Origin: Xanthocytophaga agilis
GTDB taxonomy: Bacteria; Bacteroidota; Bacteroidia; Cytophagales; 172606-1
NCBI RefSeq assembly: GCF_030068605.1
Contig: NZ_JASJOU010000002.1
Span: 124,001-188,000 of the forward strand
DNA length: 64,000 nucleotides
Reading direction: 5' to 3'
A model generated the notes under the pieces. It ran no database searches and had not been told where the DNA came from. It worked only from the letters and a program-made list of their open reading frames with translations. Position numbers and translations under genes: made by a program. Shown one piece after another: positions 54,166 through 62,285 of this stretch (position 1 is the first letter of the stretch; every line of letters begins with the position of its first letter).

Positions 54166-54413
54166 GTTTTTAGACTTTTGGATTTGAGTAAAAGTTCTTT
54201 ACTACTAATTTTTATAGCTCCAGCCTCCATTGCTTTCCTTACCTTCTCTGTATCTCTGACCACCTTACCACGTACAACTTTAGCCAGATCATAGTGAGGG
54301 TGACCTTTACGGACACCCTCAAACCAACATTTCTTTACACCTAAACTCTGAGCAAATTCATGTAACTCCTGTAATGAATCCGCTACCATGTGAATGCCAT
54401 CTGTATAGATCAT
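54159..54413 (-). CDS. DUF4031-family protein
   Basis: 84 residues beginning MIYTDGIHMVADSLQELHEFAQSLG, with WFEGVRKGHPHYDLAK, the exact pattern of DUF4031 (small proteins of unknown function common in phages and actinobacteria). It overlaps the ASCH-like gene by seven bases, and an ATGA overlap at its start is formed with the end of an upstream frame. Confidence 0.8.
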   Translation of the reverse strand: MIYTDGIHMVADSLQELHEFAQSLGVKKCWFEGVRKGHPHYDLAKVVRGKVVRDTEKVRKAMEAGAIKISSKELLLKSKSLKTW

Positions 54414-54456
54414 GAAAAGAATACATCAAAGAACCCACCCCAGGCTAAAAGCAGTG

Positions 54457-54582
54457 TTAAAATGATACCAACCGAATGACATAACCACGATCTGTTGTAT
54501 ACGTTGTCACTTTGCCATTATTCCGAAAACCTCTATACAACAACCGAAATAAGAGGTACAGTACTATAAATTGTGGTATCAT
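54457..54582 (-). CDS. Small hydrophobic phage protein, 41 residues
   Basis: ATG at 54580-54582 overlaps the stop of the preceding gene as ATGA, which argues for coupled translation. The product MIPQFIVLYLLFRLLYRGF then a polar tail with TTYTTDRGYVIRLVSF; one short membrane-associating helix. A second hydrophobic frame ends at the DUF4031 start but lacks a usable start codon. Confidence 0.45.
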   Translation of the reverse strand: MIPQFIVLYLLFRLLYRGFRNNGKVTTYTTDRGYVIRLVSF

Positions 54583-54923
54583 TTGCTATTGATATAAAGG
54601 TTCCACCATTGTCTGATAAAAGGATATTCTATGGCCAGCTCAAAAATGAAGGCTGGTATCTTACCTTCTGTTTTCGCCTGGCTGATCAGTCTTGCTTTCT
54701 CTGTTATAATTTCGAAAGCACCAGACTCAGGAGTTTGCCCAGGAACGATCCTGAAAACTTTGGCAGCCGTTTGTATCTCTGTCATAAAATCAGGATATAC
54801 ATTGAATTCAAATTGACCAGCTGCCAGGTGAAGAATAGCCAGCAGTGTGCTGGCTCTGTCTTTGCTCATTAGTGCCATGTCTAATTGAGCATAGGCTTTT
54901 TGAAGATCAGTTCTGTGACTCAT
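54579..54923 (-). CDS. Hypothetical phage protein, 114 residues
   Basis: Helical, soluble (MSHRTDLQKAYAQLDMALMSKD; FIFELAIEYPFIRQWWNLYINSK). It lies 22 bases after the methyltransferase stop, in the same unit. No family recognised. Confidence 0.5.
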   Translation of the reverse strand: MSHRTDLQKAYAQLDMALMSKDRASTLLAILHLAAGQFEFNVYPDFMTEIQTAAKVFRIVPGQTPESGAFEIITEKARLISQAKTEGKIPAFIFELAIEYPFIRQWWNLYINSK

Positions 54924-54945
54924 ATTTATATTGATTTTGTAATAA

Positions 54946-56334
54946 TTAGGTTAGAGAAGCTACACAACGAGATACTAGTAATTCCATAGTAGGAGGCGGA
55001 TTAGCATTGCCAATTTGTCTTTGCTGTAATTTCTTACTACCCAGTATTACATAATCAGATGGGAATCCTTGGGCTTTGGCTGTTTCAGATGGCTGTAGCA
55101 TCCTGAAATAACAATCCTCTATTTTTGGTGCTGTCTCTATCAAGCTAATGCTATCTTTTGTCGGAATAGTAGAAGTAGGATCTAAAACCAAAGAAGCTTG
55201 CTTTTTACCATGATAAGGAGCCAAAATAATACTACTATGTATACCTCCAGTTGTGACAGTGGATAAAGGATCTTCAGCAGAATGGACTTTACTATTTCCA
55301 TGATGTATTCCGAAAAATGGAGTTACCATTCCTAAAGATTGCTGTGTAGTTTGAGTCATTAGTACATTCATCAAGCTACGTGTTCTATCGCTTTTCGAAT
55401 GTGTATAGGCTGTTTCCAAGACAAAAGGCTCAAATAGATAGCTATTATTTACCTCGGTAGTTGGTTTGCTATATTTCTGTAATCCATATTTGATACGAGC
55501 GATGGTATTATCACAAAGATCCTTCATCTTAAGCTTGTGTCTGTCTGCTATACGAACCATAGGAATGGTAAAGTCAACAGCATTAAGTGCGGCATAGTAA
55601 TAGGGAACTACTTCAGTGTTACAAATTGAACATTGATATATATACTGTTTTTTGTATTTGCCATATTTTGGGCTTTTAGGCTTCCATGCCTGATATGCTT
55701 CTACTTCACCACATCGAATACAAGGTGCTTTTGGCCTAATTTGAAGATTAGGTTTTTTATTACCTTTTTTCCAGAAAACAACATAGATTCGATCACGGCT
55801 TTGAGGCGAAAAGCCAGATATACCTTCACCATGAGCAAATTGTGCATTTAGATAAACACACTCATGCTGATAGCCTAGCAGATGCATCGCCTTTAGCCAA
55901 GCATCCCACATAATCCAGTCTCTGACTTCAACTACATTTTCAGTAATAATGAATTCATAATTATGGATTTCAGCAAAACGAGGCACATCCCACATAGTTG
56001 CTCTACTTTTGATAGCAGATGGATCAAAGGCCTTATTCTGAAAGATATCCTGTTGATTGAGGTTTTTACGTTTTTTTCCAGACCCTCCCGAATGCTTTGT
56101 ACATTCAGGAGAAGCAATAAGGCCAGTGGTTCTATTGTACCTGGCAGGATGTGTTTCAGAAATATCAGCACAGTCATGGTGAGTGTCCGGATGATTTGTA
56201 TTATGGGATTCAATAGCCAGCTTCCAATGATTGAGAGCGTACTTTACTTCAACACCAGCTACTTTTTTTGCGCCCTGGCTACTTCCACCACACCCACAAA
56301 ACATATCTGTAAGTGTAATTTGATTTGAATTCAT
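54946..56334 (-). CDS. Phage C5-cytosine DNA methyltransferase
   Basis: 462 residues. Motif I MFCGCGGSSQG (12-20). Motif IV appears as ASPECTKHS, with catalytic Cys78 after Glu instead of the usual Pro-Cys-Gln. Motif VI is ITENVVEV, motif VIII QSRDRIYVVFW, and motif X QIGNANPPPTMELL. A four-cysteine zinc ribbon (CIRCG...CSIC) is inserted around residues 205-240. It methylates cytosine in phage DNA, probably to avoid restriction. A gene for an HNH nuclease lies directly upstream; no cognate type II restriction enzyme is evident. Confidence 0.9.
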   Translation of the reverse strand: MNSNQITLTDMFCGCGGSSQGAKKVAGVEVKYALNHWKLAIESHNTNHPDTHHDCADISETHPARYNRTTGLIASPECTKHSGGSGKKRKNLNQQDIFQNKAFDPSAIKSRATMWDVPRFAEIHNYEFIITENVVEVRDWIMWDAWLKAMHLLGYQHECVYLNAQFAHGEGISGFSPQSRDRIYVVFWKKGNKKPNLQIRPKAPCIRCGEVEAYQAWKPKSPKYGKYKKQYIYQCSICNTEVVPYYYAALNAVDFTIPMVRIADRHKLKMKDLCDNTIARIKYGLQKYSKPTTEVNNSYLFEPFVLETAYTHSKSDRTRSLMNVLMTQTTQQSLGMVTPFFGIHHGNSKVHSAEDPLSTVTTGGIHSSIILAPYHGKKQASLVLDPTSTIPTKDSISLIETAPKIEDCYFRMLQPSETAKAQGFPSDYVILGSKKLQQRQIGNANPPPTMELLVSRCVASLT

Positions 56335-56341
56335 AAATTAT

Positions 56342-56698
56342 TTAGAAGGTTATATATTGTTGGTTTTCACTTAATTTCTTGCCATACTTTTTCCTCTGAA
56401 TATTGTCTTCACGATCATAATTCAGATGGCAGGCTTGGCATAAGGCTTTCAGGTTGTTGAACCTGTTATTTTTTACATCATGATCCAGATGTGCTATTGT
56501 CAGGATCACTTTAGTGCCGGTTACTGTGGTCAATTCTTCACCAGTGAAAATATCAGGAGTAGTAATTGTCTCAATTGATTTGGGATGCAATTCGTGATTA
56601 TCTGCACCACAGCTTTCACATTTATTACTAGCCCGTTTTAAGATCAGGCGTCTGATCAGAGTCCATTTCGGATGATAATCCTTGTAGTCTATTGGCAT
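56342..56698 (-). CDS. HNH endonuclease
   Basis: 118 residues. YHPKWTLIRRLILKRASNKCESCG gives Cys27 and Cys30, the core has IAHLDHD (His70, His73) and NNRFNNLKALCQACH (Asn81/82, Cys87, Cys90, His91), a complete HNH/zinc site. Phage HNH proteins often assist terminase or cut host DNA; this one sits with a methyltransferase, so it could belong to a modification system or be a homing-type element. Its start overlaps the previous gene by 71 bases out of frame. Confidence 0.85.
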   Translation of the reverse strand: MPIDYKDYHPKWTLIRRLILKRASNKCESCGADNHELHPKSIETITTPDIFTGEELTTVTGTKVILTIAHLDHDVKNNRFNNLKALCQACHLNYDREDNIQRKKYGKKLSENQQYITF

Positions 56699-56966
56699 GG
56701 TTTATATAAAGTCTGTTAACCTTGGAAGAAACTTGAACAACAGCTATGAAGTAGATATAGAATAGAGTACTAAATGTGGATTCAGAAAGCCATTCAGGTT
56801 CTTCCTGCATACGATCAGCTTCTTCATACATGTTCAGCAAAGCCTTTTTAGCCCGATCTTCAGCAGTACTGTGGGTATCGTATATGCTTTCGAAAGTAGC
56901 CAGGCGTTGCTGGCCACTTCCATCTACATATTCCCGAATGATTGCATAGGTCAAAAACCGTTTCAT
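56628..56966 (-). CDS. Hypothetical phage protein, 112 residues
   Basis: MKRFLTYAIIREYVDGSGQQRLATFESIYDT... contains an acidic helix (RAKKALLNMYEEADRMQ) and a hydrophobic stretch (LFYIYFIAVVQV). It ends 71 bases inside the HNH gene, an unusually long out-of-frame overlap, so either its stop is correct and the overlap real, or translation initiates differently. No family recognised. Confidence 0.5.
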   Translation of the reverse strand: MKRFLTYAIIREYVDGSGQQRLATFESIYDTHSTAEDRAKKALLNMYEEADRMQEEPEWLSESTFSTLFYIYFIAVVQVSSKVNRLYINHANRLQGLSSEMDSDQTPDLKTG

Positions 56967-57172
56967 CTTTCTTCAGCCATTTTTAGAAAATTCATTTCCT
57001 TTATCTCTCTTGGAATGAAGGCAGCCAATTCACCTTCTAGATTTAAAATACCCATCTTGCATCTGGCTAAAGAATCATATCTCTGTTCCATCAACAACTT
57101 AGTCCGTACTCTGTGAAGGTTTCTGTGTCTCTCCATTGCCTTCATTAGCAATTCAAGCTGAAAGTCTTGCAT
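56963..57172 (-). CDS. Hypothetical phage protein, 69 residues
   Basis: Basic, helical (MQDFQLELLMKAMERHRNLHR ... REIKEMNFLKMAEER), overlapping the next gene by four bases and the preceding one by 20. Tight packing supports expression. No function assigned. Confidence 0.5.
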   Translation of the reverse strand: MQDFQLELLMKAMERHRNLHRVRTKLLMEQRYDSLARCKMGILNLEGELAAFIPREIKEMNFLKMAEER

Positions 57173-57467
57173 GATCTTCGTCCTGGCTATTTGCTTCTTT
57201 CAGTTTATCACTGAAAAAAGCCATTGTGCTAAATAGATTTTGAAGGGCTGAATTGTACTGTTCTTCAGTAGCTGGTAGGTACAATTTCTGTGTAGATTCC
57301 AAACGTTCTGGTGTGAGTTTGGTACGGTAAAGACAATAGTCAAAGAAATTGTCTTTTTTTAAGGTACGTACATAGACCATAGTGGACGCATCCAGCATTT
57401 TGATATGTACAGCGTTGTCATCAGAGCGAAAAAACAACGGAAAAACAATTATTTTTTTTTCTTCCAT
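57153..57467 (-). CDS. Hypothetical phage protein, 104 residues
   Basis: N-terminal strand pattern (MEEKKIIVFPLFFRSDDNAVHI), then a helical half (LESTQKLYLPATEEQYNSALQNLF). It is the first gene downstream of the TTGGATA-repeat region, which therefore contains its promoter or leader. No family recognised. Confidence 0.5.
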   Translation of the reverse strand: MEEKKIIVFPLFFRSDDNAVHIKMLDASTMVYVRTLKKDNFFDYCLYRTKLTPERLESTQKLYLPATEEQYNSALQNLFSTMAFFSDKLKEANSQDEDHARLSA

Positions 57468-57812
57468 AATAACTAAAATTTAGCTTTGGAGATTTTGGAT
57501 TTTTGGATAGTGGTTTTATTTAACTATTTATTAATGAGATTATTAGGTCAATCATTCCTTATTTTAGTATCCAAAAAAATCCCTCATTTTGGGCCTTATA
57601 TCCAAAAAAATCACCCACGTAAATTTTCCCGTTTTGGAGTTTTTTGGATATAAAAGAAGTTTTTTGGATATAACTGGATTTCTTGGATAGGAATGGATAG
57701 TACTTTTTATAGTAGATATTATGTATATGAATAGATATAGCTATATAAAATTGTACTGTATCCAATATTCCAAAGTATCCAAGGCTTTTTCTAGTGATTT
57801 ACTTACCAGACG
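57468..57812. repeat. Intergenic array of TTGGATA repeats (origin or protein-binding array candidate)
   Basis: 345 AT-rich bases without a supported gene. The heptamer TTGGATA occurs exactly four times on the plus strand (57503, 57644, 57664, 57683) and as TATCCAA four times (57568, 57599, 57759, 57776), with degenerate copies at 57493, 57632 and 57694. Several are embedded in TTTTTTGGATATAA or TATCCAAAAAAAT. The array lies directly after the helicase/primase gene. Replication origin iterons, a repressor array or a transcription control region are all possible. Confidence 0.65.
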
Positions 57813-60056
57813 CTATAGAAAATTTTTGTAGTCGATGTCAATCACTCCTTCAGATTCGGGTAGGTCTATTCCCATTTCTTTGTACTTTCTTAATCTTTCA
57901 GTAGCGTCTTCCATCCTTATTAGATTGATATTTATCTTATTGTACACGAACTGCGTGCACCACGAATACGAACCGTCTTTGAACATCTTTTTAAGCTTTT
58001 TTACAAAGCATTCCGGATCTAATTGCAGGTAGTCTTCCAGTGTGGATTTTGCCAGAACATTGGGATCTCGACGCATGGCCATTTCTTTCATATACAAGCC
58101 GTGGATATTCTGCACGCGTAAATACACATAGCCATCTTCCAGCATAAAATCCTTTCCTTCTGCAATGGCTCCTTCATTAAACAGAGATTCTACTATTTCC
58201 CAGAACTTTGACACGTCGTCAGATCCTTGAAGTACTGAGTGCTGTATTTCAATGTTAGATATCAGAACTTCAAGAAAATTGTCTTTAGTAAAAGGGAGTA
58301 GATCCAGCTTGCAGAAAATAGAAGCAATCGCATTTAGAGAAGCATAATTGATCAGTAGCCTATCATCCATTTTAAGCTTACCTACTTTCTGACTTAGGAT
58401 TTTGTAGGATTCTTTAAAATTTTCCGGAAACTGTTCAATCACTTCCTGCCGGTATAAAAGCATGTCTACAGTAAGGTGACTGATACCAGCTGCTTCCATT
58501 TTCTTCAGCTTCTCAAATTCTTTCTTCTGATCAGCAGTGAAGCTGGATTCTTTGAAAGTGAGTAAAACGACACGTGTAAATAGAGCTGGTTCAATAGTGG
58601 GCATTTCTTGTCCTGACAAAATACAGCCAGACCTGATTGGTGTTGTATGAGTCTGAAAAGAGTTATCTGTTTTGGCTCTTTCACCACCCACACCATCATA
58701 GACGTTCTTTAAAGATTCTATGATCTGCTTATTCAGGTTGTTTTTGTATTCATCCAGCCAGACTATTGCATTTGCGAACTGGGCAAACTTGCGCATAAAG
58801 CCTTTTGTTGTTCCGGTACCACCCAACATGAATTGATCCTGACCTTCACCAAAGAGCTTTAATATAGATTGTGCCATTGTTCCCTTTCCTGATCCGCGTT
58901 GTCCATACAAAAACAGGATAGGAAAACGTCTGTCCATGGCATCATAGATTACATCTCTGAACAAACACGATAGATAGAAAGCAATACCAATCTTCCCACG
59001 TTTCTTATACACTTCTACAAACTGATTAACCCAATCTTTAAAGATGATATCTGATTCCATGTATTTGAATTTCTTGTCATTCGAAAACATTTCGTCTTTA
59101 TCACCAAACATCTGCGATTGTGCAGGAATAAAGTAGTTGATATCATTATGATCAATGATTCCATTATCATCAGCTTCTTTGAATTCCACTTCTTCCTCCT
59201 GGCCAGAAACATCAATCAGCCCATTGGAAAAGCAGTAGAACTGGCCACGTTTGTGATATCCCAGAAAGTCAATCATGATTGAAAACCGTTCTTCCCGTTG
59301 TAGCTTGTCCTGGAGTTTATACAGATCTGTTTCAGATCCTTTAAAGATGAAGTTACCACGCCTGGCGATTACCTTTCTGAAACTACCTACAGATGTAAAA
59401 TCATCTGTGTTAAGCGCAATCTGGGTTTTATAGCCAAACTTGTTTTTTACTTCAATCATCCTGTAAGCGCTATCCTGGCTGGTTTGAACGTGATAAAGGA
59501 TCTTCATCAGAAAGTTGGAAACTTCATACAGCTGACCTTTGGGAGCTACAGACCAGTAAGATCCTTTTTCCGGATCTTCAAAAAATCCGAACTCCATATA
59601 GTCATTCATGTCTACACCATTAGGCAGCTTGTCTTTTATTTCAGCTTCTGGATCTCTCTGTTTCTCTGCCTTTGTTGTGATATCATTATCCCTACACATT
59701 TTAAAGAACTGTACAGGGGTTTTGGCTGGATTCTCTTTCAGATAACTTTCAAAAATCTTGTGAGCTGCTTCTTCATTGAAAGTTTCCATCAATTCAGCTA
59801 CCTGCAGAAACATCCCTCTCCCAAATTCTCCAAATGTTGCCAGGCTGCTGGCTACTGTGTTCAGATCACCATTGCTTTCTATTATGTTCAACTTCAGATT
59901 CTTAATCTGATTGACTAGCTTTTTTGCTTTATCGTAATGCTGCTTTTGTGCATAGTCCCAGTCTTCAGGCTTACCAATAGAGATAACTTTAGCTTCTTTA
60001 TTGGCAGGCTCCTTTTCAGGCTGGGCTGGTTGTGTTCGTTTTGTCCGTGAAATCAT
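57813..60056 (-). CDS. Phage replicative helicase/primase (SF3-type ATPase)
   Basis: 747 residues. An N-terminal region (RTKRTQPAQPEKEPANKE; coils around 40-60) is followed by a possible primase-like middle (residues 150-330) and an AAA/SF3-like ATPase: Walker A YGQRGSGKGT (385-393), Walker B IVWLDEY (431-437), sensor-like HTTPIRSGCILSGQEMPTIEPALFTR. A C-terminal winged-helix part is likely. Similar large proteins start replication in Bacteroidota phages. The repeat array that may be its origin follows its stop codon. Confidence 0.75.
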   Translation of the reverse strand: MISRTKRTQPAQPEKEPANKEAKVISIGKPEDWDYAQKQHYDKAKKLVNQIKNLKLNIIESNGDLNTVASSLATFGEFGRGMFLQVAELMETFNEEAAHKIFESYLKENPAKTPVQFFKMCRDNDITTKAEKQRDPEAEIKDKLPNGVDMNDYMEFGFFEDPEKGSYWSVAPKGQLYEVSNFLMKILYHVQTSQDSAYRMIEVKNKFGYKTQIALNTDDFTSVGSFRKVIARRGNFIFKGSETDLYKLQDKLQREERFSIMIDFLGYHKRGQFYCFSNGLIDVSGQEEEVEFKEADDNGIIDHNDINYFIPAQSQMFGDKDEMFSNDKKFKYMESDIIFKDWVNQFVEVYKKRGKIGIAFYLSCLFRDVIYDAMDRRFPILFLYGQRGSGKGTMAQSILKLFGEGQDQFMLGGTGTTKGFMRKFAQFANAIVWLDEYKNNLNKQIIESLKNVYDGVGGERAKTDNSFQTHTTPIRSGCILSGQEMPTIEPALFTRVVLLTFKESSFTADQKKEFEKLKKMEAAGISHLTVDMLLYRQEVIEQFPENFKESYKILSQKVGKLKMDDRLLINYASLNAIASIFCKLDLLPFTKDNFLEVLISNIEIQHSVLQGSDDVSKFWEIVESLFNEGAIAEGKDFMLEDGYVYLRVQNIHGLYMKEMAMRRDPNVLAKSTLEDYLQLDPECFVKKLKKMFKDGSYSWCTQFVYNKININLIRMEDATERLRKYKEMGIDLPESEGVIDIDYKNFL

Positions 60057-60405
60057 CTTTAGTTGGTGGGATTATGCCAGCTTCAATCCAATCCTGTTTG
60101 GTTACTTTGGGTGGATTAGCCAGCATTTGTTCCTGAATCGCGTTAATAGCTGCGTAACCTTTTGCAAGGCCGGAAATCATTGCTATTTCCTGATATAGTT
60201 CATCTATGATGGCTTCAGAATGATTGATAAAATCGACAATGGTTTGAGCCTGGTTATCTTTCTTTTCCAATAATGCTTCCATCCCAGGTTTCTTACCGAT
60301 TCTATCTAATTCATCTTCCAGTTCCTGAACTACATTCAACAGCCTGGCCTGAGCTCTGACAAAATCTGTTTTAAGCTTTCGGCTTCTGTCTGAAAGTTGC
60401 TTCAT
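60016..60405 (-). CDS. Hypothetical phage early protein, 129 residues, coiled coil
   Basis: Heptads near the N-terminus (LKTDFVRAQARLLNVVQELEDELDR) and a Pro/Lys/Asp-rich end. It overlaps the helicase start by 41 bases out of frame and the upstream gene by four. Could be a helicase loader or replication accessory from position; no family recognised. Confidence 0.5.
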   Translation of the reverse strand: MKQLSDRSRKLKTDFVRAQARLLNVVQELEDELDRIGKKPGMEALLEKKDNQAQTIVDFINHSEAIIDELYQEIAMISGLAKGYAAINAIQEQMLANPPKVTKQDWIEAGIIPPTKDDFTDKTNTTSPA

Positions 60406-60716
60406 GCAGCTACACTGGCTGGCTTGACTTCTTCAGCTGGCTGGGCTCCCTGTTTTCTTTCTTCCTTTTCCTTGTGCTGAAGGATGGCTTCTACTACCTG
60501 TAATTCTCCCAGGCGCAACAACAGACAATTATTAACTAAAGTGAGTTGTTGCAGATTTTCTTTCATGAGTGGGAGTATTTCACTGTTAGGAACAGTTTTC
60601 TGAAGATCTGCTATCTTTCTGCTCAGTGATGATATACTATCATTAAGAGCAATAGAACCTTGTGAAAGCTGATCTTCTGTAAGGTTGGAAAATTTGGCAA
60701 CTGCTATATGATTCAT
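60402..60716 (-). CDS. Hypothetical phage early protein, 104 residues
   Basis: Helical with repeated heptad patterns (ISSLSRKIADLQKTVPN; LVNNCLLLRLGELQVVEAILQH) and a Lys/Glu/Pro-rich tail. ATG 60716; overlaps the next gene by four bases. Function unknown. Confidence 0.5.
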   Translation of the reverse strand: MNHIAVAKFSNLTEDQLSQGSIALNDSISSLSRKIADLQKTVPNSEILPLMKENLQQLTLVNNCLLLRLGELQVVEAILQHKEKEERKQGAQPAEEVKPASVAA

Positions 60717-60735
60717 ATGTGTGGAGAATAGAGAG

Positions 60736-60957
60736 TTAGAAATGATGTTTGAAAGTTTTATTACGCTTTACCAAAGCCGGGTAAAACTTCTTTGGGAGTG
60801 GTTTAGGCTTCTGTTTCCTGTATTGTCTCTCACTCATGTATTTGTAAGAGCGTTTTCCTCCTTTGTGAAGGCCGGTTTTTTTATCGATTCGCTGGCCATA
60901 GACCGGACATAGAAATGCCAGGAAGATCCATACGATCAGTAGTAGGTAGATTTTCAT
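60736..60957 (-). CDS. Small exported basic phage protein, 73 residues
   Basis: A clear signal peptide (MKIYLLLIVWIFLAFLCPVYGQ) precedes a strongly basic 50-residue mature part (RIDKKTGLHKGGKRSYKYM ... VKRNKTFKHHF). Secreted early proteins in prophages can alter the envelope or block superinfection. The stop of the upstream gene overlaps its start as ATGA. Confidence 0.55.
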   Translation of the reverse strand: MKIYLLLIVWIFLAFLCPVYGQRIDKKTGLHKGGKRSYKYMSERQYRKQKPKPLPKKFYPALVKRNKTFKHHF

Positions 60958-61343
60958 GAAGACAATGGCTGGTTGATTATTAAATAGGCGTTGTTTCCTT
61001 TGTATTCTATAGGGGTTTCGGATATTCGGAAAATGGCACTTTCTGTCTGTTCAAGTACCTTTCCCTGGGTAAATAGCTTTCTGGCAAGATCTGCCGAATT
61101 GAAATAGACTATTTTCTTATTAGATGTAGTTCTAAGTATTATTCCGTGAATACTATCTGTTGCACTGAGATAGTAATCTTTCGTTAGTGTGTTCTCAATA
61201 ATGATGATTCGCGGTTTATCGTCGCAAACTCCCAGCTGATTCAGTAAAGAAGCAGACAGGTTGAAAAGCCCACGCCTGGATACGCGTAGTGTGGGCTTTC
61301 TTTTTCTTTTTAGAGTAGTCAGATTATGGACTTTTAAAACCAT
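60954..61343 (-). CDS. Hypothetical phage early protein, 129 residues
   Basis: Basic N-terminus (VLKVHNLTTLKRKRKPTLRVSRRG), strand-rich body (PRIIIIENTLTKDYYLSATD, HGIILRTTSNKKIVYF). Overlaps both neighbours (four and 20 bases). No family recognised; possibly a DNA-binding regulator because of its charge. Confidence 0.5.
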   Translation of the reverse strand: MVLKVHNLTTLKRKRKPTLRVSRRGLFNLSASLLNQLGVCDDKPRIIIIENTLTKDYYLSATDSIHGIILRTTSNKKIVYFNSADLARKLFTQGKVLEQTESAIFRISETPIEYKGNNAYLIINQPLSS

Positions 61344-61518
61344 TTAGTATTTCCGGATAAAACAGGGCTAAGAATAAAATCAGGGTGATCAATCCGATTA
61401 TCAGGCCTCGAAAGAAATACAGCCTTTGTAGCCGGCGTTTATCTTTCTTTCTACACTTCAGTTCCAGGCTTTGCATGTGAAGCATTAGGAACTTTCCTTG
61501 GCTGCGATTGGAGTGCAT
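61324..61518 (-). CDS. Small membrane protein, 64 residues
   Basis: A basic cytoplasmic half (ELKCRKKDKRRLQRL) then one helix (FFRGLIIGLITLILFLALFYP). It starts just before the conserved early gene and overlaps the next frame by 20 bases. Function unknown. Confidence 0.5.
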   Translation of the reverse strand: MHSNRSQGKFLMLHMQSLELKCRKKDKRRLQRLYFFRGLIIGLITLILFLALFYPEILNGFKSP

Positions 61519-61521
61519 AGG

Positions 61522-61905
61522 CTAATAGTTCCTGTCATTTAGCCAATCTTCTTTATCATCCGGATCTGGTTTAGCCGGCACTGTAGTAGCTGCCAGTTGA
61601 TTTTGCTTATTCAGTTCAAACTGTACAGTTCTTCTGACCTGTTGTTCTACATCATAAGGAATGATAGGAGTAGATTTTAAACTTTCAGCCACCCTTCTGG
61701 CATATACTTCTGTAGTGGGATTCAGAGCATACATTGCAGAAGGATTAAACATGCGTGTAAACGCTGGGATAGTTTCCGTTTCCGGAACATCTACTTTAAT
61801 CAAAGTAGCGCCACCAATAACCATTGTACTGATCATGCCAGCAATCTTGCCGTGACCCATGAGTTCCAGTACTCCCCAGGTCTCTATTTTCTCTTGTTCT
61901 TGCAT
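61522..61905 (-). CDS. Conserved Bacteroidota phage/mobile-element protein, 127 residues
   Basis: KIETWGVLELMGHGKIAGMISTMVIGG, IKVDVPETETIPAFTRMFNPSAMYALNPTTEVYARRVAES is a pattern I recall from many Bacteroidota phages and elements, sometimes listed as acetyltransferase without clear support. Small beta-rich domain then an acidic polar tail. A role in early phage functions is likely, but not known. Confidence 0.6.
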   Translation of the reverse strand: MQEQEKIETWGVLELMGHGKIAGMISTMVIGGATLIKVDVPETETIPAFTRMFNPSAMYALNPTTEVYARRVAESLKSTPIIPYDVEQQVRRTVQFELNKQNQLAATTVPAKPDPDDKEDWLNDRNY

Positions 61906-61937
61906 TTTGGAAGAAAGGATAAGGGTTTAAAACTGGA

Positions 61938-62138
61938 TTAATCAACATCTACGACATGGCCACCACGTGATAGTTCATCACTTTCGTCATATTGGATTGA
62001 CGAGTATGGCTCTATTTCTGGGACTTCTACTTTTTGAAATTGCTCATTTAAAAAATCAGCCATTGTATCGGTTTCGAAAAGCATGGCAAAGGCATTAGCC
62101 TGGAGTTTGTCTGGAAAATTCACTGTTACTGTGTACAT
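61938..62138 (-). CDS. Hypothetical phage early protein, 66 residues
   Basis: ATG 62138 gives MYTVTVNFPDKLQANAFAMLFE...; the longer frame needs a GTG. The first half is a ferredoxin-like strand/helix pattern and the C-terminus is acidic (DESDELSRGGHVVDVD). No family recognised. Confidence 0.5.
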   Translation of the reverse strand: MYTVTVNFPDKLQANAFAMLFETDTMADFLNEQFQKVEVPEIEPYSSIQYDESDELSRGGHVVDVD

Positions 62139-62285
62139 AACATAGGATTTTGAAATGGGTAATAAATATGTAATGAGTAAGCTGGTTTCAGAAGGACTTG
62201 ATTTTGTATGGGCAAAAGGATTCCAGTGCACTTAAAAAGTGCTTTTTTAAAGCTCAGAAGTTGTATGGGTAAAGGGAAGTAAGAG

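Noticed and set aside
57559-57765. Open frame across the TTGGATA repeats on the minus strand
   Set aside because: Low-complexity translation of AT-rich repeats with no family likeness or coupled neighbour.
61522-61905. Acetyltransferase label for the conserved early gene
   Set aside because: No acetyl-CoA loop or hexapeptide pattern is visible, so the label used for look-alikes is not adopted.
62228-62242. Small GCACTT/AAGTGC hairpin with a plus-strand T-run
   Set aside because: No plus-strand gene ends there, and the stem is only six bases; probably chance or an antisense stop.
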